In this document: positions 24,001 through 33,000 of the stretch, piece by piece
How positions within the stretch are numbered: the stretch's first letter is position 1
How the letters are laid out: each line of letters begins with the position of its first letter
Assembly: GCA_963662175.1 (NCBI GenBank)
Contig: OY759215.1
Location: 6,809,079-6,873,078 of the forward strand
Length of the DNA stretch: 64,000 nt
Origin: Aradus depressus
Lineage: Eukaryota; Arthropoda; Insecta; Hemiptera; Aradidae
Direction of reading: 5' to 3'
Notes under the pieces: model-generated
The model's database searches: none
Seen by the model: the letters and a program-made list of their open reading frames with translations, nothing else
Told to the model about the DNA's origin: nothing
Translations under genes and position numbers: made by a program

Positions 24001-27000
24001 CATTGTTTTCCTATACTTCGGGCCGGGACATCGCAAAATTGTCCGTAAGCAGAGGTGTCCGTAAAGAGGGGTTTTACTGTATCTGATTTTAATTATATGT
24101 ACTTTTGCTAAGTAGGCCTAAAGCAGGTTCTAGTAATTTTTGTGTTGATTGGCTTTTCAGCATTTTGGCCCGGATCAACTGTAGCATATTTTGCTGCACA
24201 TTATATGGCATGGTATCATTATTGGGTGGATAGTTATTGATTATTTTTTTGGTCCAGGTGTTCTTATTGTTCATCTGGAGAATATTCACCATAAATGAAT
24301 ATTTTATTCTTACCTTTAATTCTAATTATAAATAGCGGACACAAACAGATATTTTTCATGACCTTTTTTTTCAAACTATCTCCACATTAATGTCCATCGC
24401 AGGGGGCTCACAGCTTCCCCACGAACTGAACGCACACCTCGCCACTACTCACGACTCACCTACCTCAAGGATGAACTGTACAAAAGTGAACATGACGTGG
24501 CTTCACCATTTTGGCCATCCTTCGATCCGTTGGACAGATAGAAACATTGAATCTTCATTAATAACAGTTCTTTGGGTCTCTATATACCTATTGGGTTAGT
24601 TAGTTATTATGGCTCATGCCCAGGCTTGACTACGAGGTCACATCGCCTATTACCAGACCGCTCTTTCATCACTCTAGTGGACATGAACCCAACTCTACTG
24701 TGGGAGTCCTAAATTTTTCCTACCCTAAATTTTTATTCACCTAGGACAGGGGTCTTTAACGAGTACCTGACATCGTACAGGCTCGGGACCATTGCTTAAC
24801 GTCCAATCCGAAGGACGGCGTGCTTACGTTTATTTTACCTGCCAGATAAAACTATACCTATTGATGTTGATCACGACGCCATCTGTCACTCCATGTTTTT
24901 TCATTGAAGCGATTGCTTCTCTAGCGCAGGTCGTCAGGGCAACTACATTTATGTCGAAAACATCTTTTACCTTCCAGTATACGTCTTCATCTGAAAAAAA
25001 AAAAATATAACATAAAATAAAATAAATATAATCAGTAAGTATATGCTTGTTCGGGATTATCTGCCGGCCATTAGCATAACTCCCTATTATGCATATTGTA
25101 GAGAATTAGGAAGTTATGGGATTAGTCAGAAATTCAATACTGAGTTTTAACAGGAATTTCATGTTTTACAACTTCCTGAATCAAAATATGAATATCATGT
25201 CTGTGGACCCGATATCTCTCGATAAAATGAACATATCTACATTGTGTATCCGGAACCCCAAGAGGATGGCACATTAATTTACAGCCAAATCGATCAAAAA
25301 CCTAGGAATTGAAATTTCTTTTCAATACATTCATTACAACGGAAGTTAGACATAGAAATAAAAGACGTTGTCTTACTACTGTTTTATTATTGACCAGAAC
25401 CGAACGCAACAGCGTCATCAGTGGTACATATATGATAGAATAAATATAATATACAAATAAAATAATTTATTCCATCATATATGTACCACTGATGATGATG
25501 ATGTTGCCTTGAAAACCGGATCTGGTCAATAATAAACCAGTGGGAAGACAGACTTCTATTTCTATGAGAAATCTCGTCCCCAAAAATTACTATTACATAT
25601 GGAAGTTATTAGAGTTTTTGTGTTAAACCTTCCCCCTAATTCAACTTTCCCTTTGGCCGAAATTTAATAGGTTTTGTACATAGAGAGTTCTGGATACACA
25701 TACAAAATTTCGTGTCGATATATTCATTCTAACGGGAGTTACCGCGTTCAGAAACATACACAGACAGACTTTTTTTTGGAATCAGCGGTCGGAAAACATG
25801 AAATTCTGTTGAAAACTCCGCATTGACTTTTTGGCCAATTACATAACTTCCCCTATACTTTGAAGTAAAATCCTAATAACTGCCAATGTAACGTGAAATT
25901 TTATAAGTGGATTGAGAAGAGAAGAACGTCTATTTGTTGTCAGGCAAATTTAGCGATTTTAGGGATGGAAACTTAATTGACTACAAATATCTGGGGAAGT
26001 ATTGAAGAACACGTCCCGATTTGTTGGATTAATGCTGCCCACCAGTCCCATTTCTCTATTGTGTGGACCCATTCGAAGCTTGTTCCATGAGGCCATTTAA
26101 AATAACGGCACAACGTTCACATGTTCAGGACCCCTGTGGCTTCCTCATGGCAATGACATTACTACATATTGTAAAGTATGTTCTTATCAGATTTGCCATT
26201 GTGTTGGTACTCTCCAGCCAGCAATTCGAAAGATAACCTTTTATTCCCTTTTCGATAACAGAGATCAAAAAGAATATAATGGGGGGAGAAGCGCATCTTT
26301 GGAATGAGATCTCATTAATGATGAGGTAGGTAGAGCACGAGAGATGATAATACCTTAAACAATGATATTAACAAGTTACATGAACAATGATAAGTACATT
26401 AGCCTTACTTATCTTTTGAAGGAAAGTAACACAATAGAGGTTGGACAAAGAGTAACCTCCTCAGAAAATCTGGTACAAAAAGGTGGATGACCCATTCATC
26501 CCCTCCCCAGTTCATAGTGATAATGGTTTATGAAGTGTTTAGATAACCGTTAGCTGTTCTTTATAGTAAGTAAAGTCATTGGTGAATCACCGGCAACGTA
26601 CTTCCCCACAACGAATTAATCAATTAATTTTTCGCTCCTCCTCGAAAACCAGTCGACCGTTTCCGATAATATTCAACAATTGATTTACGTAGGAGCTCCT
26701 AAATCCTCATACTAAATTTCATGTCGATACATTCATTACATCGGCAGTTATTAGAGTTTTAGAGTTAAGCCTCTACCATAAACTACCCCTCTCCTTTGGC
26801 AGATTTGGCTGAAAATCCATAGGTGTTGATCTTATGGGGTTTTGGTCACACATATAGAATTTCATTTCGATACATTCATTCTATCGGCAGTTATTAGAGT
26901 TTTTATATTAAGGCCTACCCCTAATTCCCTCTTCCCTTTGGTCGATTTGGCTGAAAAACAATAGGTATTGTCGTTAAGAGGGTTCTGGATTCACATATAA

Positions 27001-30000
27001 AATTTCGTCTCGATACATTCATTCTAACGGAGGTATCGTGTTCCTCAGACACATGTACACTTCTTTTTTTTCATATTTGGAATCTAGACGTCGGAAAACA
27101 TGAAATTCCGTTGAAAACTCAGCATCGTATTTTTGACCAATTATAGTTATATAACTTCCCCTATACTTCGGCAAATAAAAAAAAAACAATTTCTCTCAAC
27201 TTCGTACAGCTGGCCAAGTAAAAACTCCTCTCTCTGTGAACATACTCCTATCCCCCAATAGAATGAATATATCAACACGAAATTTGAGTATCCAGAACCC
27301 CAGAAGGGAAAAAAATTATTGATTTTCATTCAAATAAGGGAAAGCGGGGATTAGGGGACTAGAAAACATCTTCAACTGCCGAAGTAATAAATGCATCGAC
27401 ACGTAATTTTTTATGTAAATCCAACACCCCAGAAAGATGACACCTATATTGTTAGAAACATTTTAAAAATAACTACCTACTTTTTGAAAAATGCATTCAT
27501 GTGAAATATAATAGACAAACAAACAGTGGTACGCATTTCCATGTTTGTAAACATTGTTTTACACTTAACATAGCACTAGTGACACTTGAATTGACGGGGT
27601 TAGAATCAAAATGGACCAACTGACATTTTTGAAAAATTTTCGTTAAGTGCATAATCGGGTACAAAAAGGATAGTTCTGTTCAGGAAAAAAGTTGTACAAG
27701 TGAAATCCTAGCCATTTTGATGATATGAACAAGTAACTTAAACCTACCAATAGTGACCTTGAAATTAAGGATTTTATTCAATTTTATGGTTTGATAACAG
27801 CAACTTTCACCATAAAAGCAGAAGACAAAATATTTCCGGTTTCGATAAATTATAGATTTTTTAAATCAGTTAAAAACTGAAGGACAGGTATACATTATAT
27901 TATATTTACCTAAAAGTAAATGGAGGCACCTGGCACCGAGCAAGGAGGGCAAATTGGAATCACAAACTGAATTTATGACATCGATCTGGGTCTTTATATG
28001 CGATACTTAGACTTTTATAGATTCTTTAATCGAGAACATTCTAGACGATTCGATATGCAAATTTGATATTTTACAACTATAGTTAGTTATTATGAATCAT
28101 GCCCGGGCTGTTACTACAAGGTCATATCGGCTACTACCAGAGAGCTTTTTCGTTACTTTGATGAACATGAACCCGACTCTACTATGGGAGTCCTAAATGT
28201 TGCCTATTCTAAATTTGTATTCACCTAGGGCAGGGGCCATTTTGATTCTAACCCCATCAATTGTGTAGTGCAGAAAATTACTGAATTATACATTGTAGTT
28301 AGTTATTGTCAGTCCCGGGCTTTAACTACGAGGTCATATCGCCTACTACCAGAGCGCTCTTTCGTCACTCTCGTGTACGTAAGCTCGACTTTATCGTGAG
28401 AGTACTAACCTACCCTTTAGTTCATTCGAGTTTTGTACGAGTACCTGACAACGTACAGGCTCGTGACCATCGCTTAATGTCCCATCCGAACGAGGGTTTA
28501 CTCAAGGTTTCTTCACCTCCCTGATAGCCTCGTATTTCTAACTCGCGATCTTGAGCTAAGAAGGCAAGTACGCTACCTCTGACCACCGGCGCCCTTTATA
28601 CAGTATATTCATAAAATAATATAAATATTAGTAAATGTTCTTTTTTTTTTTTAATTAAAATGTTATTAATTTCAGTTCGAGGTAATTACAATTAACTGGC
28701 ATGCTAAGGTACTGTACTGTCTATCTCGCAGCTTTGTTTCAATTCAAAATGTAATTGTTATTAATTAAATTTACCGAATAGAAACATTACCAATTAGGAT
28801 CAGTTCAATATTCCGGTTGGGAGTGTTAAGTTAAATAAAACCAATCACAATGATTAGGAACAAAAACGTTTTTAAGAGTTTTATATAAAAGTAATTAGGG
28901 TAGCTCAGAGATAGCGAGCTTGCCTTCTAAGCTCAAGATCCCGGGTTCGAAACCCGGCAGAGGGAGACCCTTAGATCTTTTATCTGGGAGGTGAAAACAC
29001 CATGAGCACAATGTCCTTTGGTGGGGACGTTAAGCGATAGTCCTGAGCTTGTACAATGTCAGGTACTCGTTAAAGACCCCCAACCCTAGATGAATATAAA
29101 TAATTTAGGGTAATAGGCAAAATTTAGAACTCCCAGAGTCCACCAAAGCAAAGATAGAGCGCTCTTGTAGGAGGCGATAACCTCGTAATTAAAGCCCGGG
29201 CATGAGTCACAATTTCAGTTAGTTAACTAACTTTTCTATATATAAAACTTCAATCCGACTTCGAACTTCTTAATATCATATCTACAACTTTTTAAACTTT
29301 GAAACATGATAAATATGAGAAATTGAACTAAAATATCAAGAAGAATACAAAACAAAAAATAAATATACTGTTAAGAATAAAAGTAAATCTAGTACTAATA
29401 GTGATAGTAAAATAATACACTTACATTATGTAATCAAAATTAGGAATGAAAATCAATTACTGTAAAATATTCAACGAAATTGTCATGGAGACCACTTGAC
29501 GTCTCAAGAAGTGGGTGACTAATTTAAGTTCAAAATGTGGTTTGCATATTCTTTTTAGCCACCCGTTTTTATTCTTCAGACTAAATTAACTGCACAAAAA
29601 TTTCGAAGAATAACACTTTTACTGTTTCAACACAAAAATGGTCATATTTGGTCAAATGAAAGATGGCCTCCACTTCTCACATTTCTAAGCAGTGACTAAA
29701 ATTAAATAAACCTCTACTTTTTTATAAAAAGAACTTGATAGATATGCAGAATTGATAATTTTATTGTGAAATAAATGTAGTAACATTCGCTCTGGTGGAC
29801 CAAAATCCGACTCTACTTTGGAAGACCTAAAGTTTGCCTACACAGAATAAGCATCGCACAGGCTTGCAACCTACCTTTAATGTCCCATCCGAAGGTTTAA
29901 GAAAAAAAATTTTTTCAACAGGTTGCCAACATATTTTAAACAAATTCATAGAGAGCTCTTGCGTGGATATGGCGAGTACACTTGGAGCCACCTCTTTAGG

Positions 30001-33000
30001 TTGGCCACTTTACCTGTCAAAGTTGTGAATGGTAGAACTCCAGCATTGTTGATAAGGACACTGACTGGACCCCAATTGTCCTCCACCCAGCCAAAAGCCG
30101 CCTTTATGTCTTCTAGGTTCGTCACATCGCAAACCAGACCCTTCACACGCCTTTCTCCAAGCTCTTCTTCCAAATTCTAAAAAAAGAATTTAAAAAATGT
30201 TAATACATTCTTCTATAAAACAAATTGCTAATGCGGTGAGGCTGCTAGGGGGCTTTGTCTGGGCGCCCATTACCCGGCTAACTTCCTACAATCGGATAAG
30301 AGACCCTAATACTCACATCACATTTTTGTTCTTAGAAAACTCTATGTAAGAACATCGATGAGCGATAGGGCTCAAAATTGACTTTCAGAATTTAGTCCGC
30401 TAATGGCGGCCGACGTACTACTGTCAAACTGTCTCATCAAGAAACTTTAGGAAGTTGAGTATCCAAAGAACCTTTTACTGTATTCTGCTATAATCGATTC
30501 CCGCGAGTCTCAATTGATTATCATGAGGCAAGTCTTGCCAATAGAAATGGGAATGTCCTACAGTCAGACGCTATCGATAGACTGATACTTTTGAGGTAAG
30601 TATCCATAGTTAACTATTGTAGTAAAATGAAAATTTCCGCAACGAAGAAGGGACAGAAATATCGTTAAAAAAAAGTGGACTCCTCTCATTGATTTGCCGA
30701 AAATACGGAAAATAAGGCAATCCATAGACGCACTTTCCAATACCGTACCTAAATCATAATAATTCATAGACATTTACAGCGTTCTGAAATAGTTTCTGAG
30801 AGTAAAAAAATAAAATAAAAATGGCTAATTACCAGCATAGTTATAACCATTAGAAGAGTAAAAATTACAATATTTTTTTTCGCTTAATAATTCCTTTCCA
30901 TCAAATTATAATTTTGCCCTTTTGATTTTTCGCTAGGTCTACATAATATGTATCATCGCGCTTCAACTTTGTGCAAAGTTTCAGTTATGTAGTTTCAATA
31001 GTTTCCAAAATATCGGAGGGAACAGAAAAACATACGAAAAGCTATGTAAATCATAAAAACTATCATTGTTCTTACCTTTAAGTAAATATTTTCCCTAAAA
31101 CAGGTCCTAATCAATCGTTCTTATTTGGACTTACGTTTTAAACTCGAGATAAAATATTCGAAGAGGAATTATGGAATTGATAAGTTCTTATCACTTTTGT
31201 AAGTATTGGTATTTGTATACCAAATAGTCTGCTATACGATTGAATAATATACCCGTATTTTACATGAGAAGCACATCCAATACACTTTGAAATCTCCTCA
31301 AATGGGTCATTGTCTTCATTTATTTCTCTACACACTAACCCAAGGTGAGCGACAAAACTCCATACGAATTGTAAAGTTAACATTTAAAATGGCGGGATAT
31401 AACCTTAAATGTAGCAATAAATCGATGTGAAAGCATACCCGCTGAAATCGATTAAAGCCGGATGGTTTCAATCATATTTTTGTTCTTATAATTTTATTGA
31501 CACAAAATCATGAACATTGTTCTTTGTATTATTGAATAATTATAGCCTTATGGGTAATCGTGTTTTAGATAACAGAGGGGGGGGGGATTCTACCAAACTT
31601 TTCCAAAGCAATGTTGTTAGCATTCTGTAAGTTGAAGACCTTCAGGATCAAGCCATGCTTTTCTGTTATCCGAGGCAAAGCTCGAAAATAGCTCCCCCCT
31701 CCCCAAGGTTAATATAATAGTAACTACTGCCCCCTACCCACCCTCTCTATCATATTTCTTGGTACAGCAATAGATCCAATAGATGGAAATTTGTGATTGG
31801 TAAGGAGAAAATATATATTATCAAAAAAAGAGGGCGCCGGTAGCTCAGTGGTAGGCGTGCTTGCCATCTGAGCTCAAGATCGTGGGTTCGAAACCCGACC
31901 GAGGCCTTTAGTTTATTTTATCTGGGAGGTAAAAGATCGACATTTATACATTTCTTGATTCAGCCAAAGGGAAAGAGGGGGGGCAGAGGTTAAACTCAAA
32001 AACCCCAATAACTGCCTCTGTACTGATGTATCGACACGAAATTTTATATAATGTATCGACACGAAATTTTATATAATGTATCGACACGAAATTTTATATG
32101 TGGATCCAGGATCTGTTGATTTTTTAAAGAAATCTGCCGAAGAGAAGAGAGGAGGGAGGCTCAACTCAAAAATTTTAATTACTGTCGATGTAACGAATAT
32201 GAAATTTAGTATAAGGATTATTCCGAAGTCCCCGATTAAGACGCCTATTAATTTTCAACCAGATCGATTAATTGGTTTCAGAGGGAGAATAGTTGATCAA
32301 TTTGCATTGGGGAAGTACTACTTTTTTCCATGTAATGTGATGATCATATTTGTGTCTGGGGGGAAGCTGGAGGGAGGGGGAGTTTGTCCGTTTGAATTGG
32401 TGCAATTTTTAAGCTGAACTTGTTATAAATCTCTGACTGCACGGTGTTGGATAACACGACACATGATCCTGTTCACATGTTTTACCATACGTCATCTCTC
32501 CCTTATTCCATTATGTAGAGTTAAGTGGGCCACATACTGATCTGTTGGCACAGTCCGGACAAGATCCATATTTCCCTCTCCTCTTCCTGGGGAGGATCTT
32601 CTTCAGTAAATGTTCAATGTATTCCTTGCCTGGTTAAAAGCATTCCGGAACACTTTAGTTGATGTATAAGAATGTTATCCTATAGAGAATACAGGGAAGC
32701 TGATAAAGTCCTTACTGAACACAAGTCGGCGGTAGAGGAATAACTGCCACTCTTAATGCCGGCTTTATACTCAAGTAATAAACTAGACTACAATTACCGA
32801 AGTTAATAGTTGAAATGGTAAATACCGTGATATATAAATCATTTATGGCGTTGTCGGTGAAAGTATTTTAAACCATATCAAATCTTTCAACAGGGAATTG
32901 TCTAAAACTTTTTTTTTTCTTTTTTTCTTTTAGTAAAATTAATACTAAGTGATTCTCATAGGATTTTTTTGTGCTGATTTTAATTAGTTTGAAAAGTTAA

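Noticed and set aside
31832..31906. Candidate tRNA genes at S1 heads (boxes A and B intact)
   Set aside because: The same tRNA-like sequence recurs about 20 times attached to one body with target duplications. It is a SINE promoter, not a tRNA gene.
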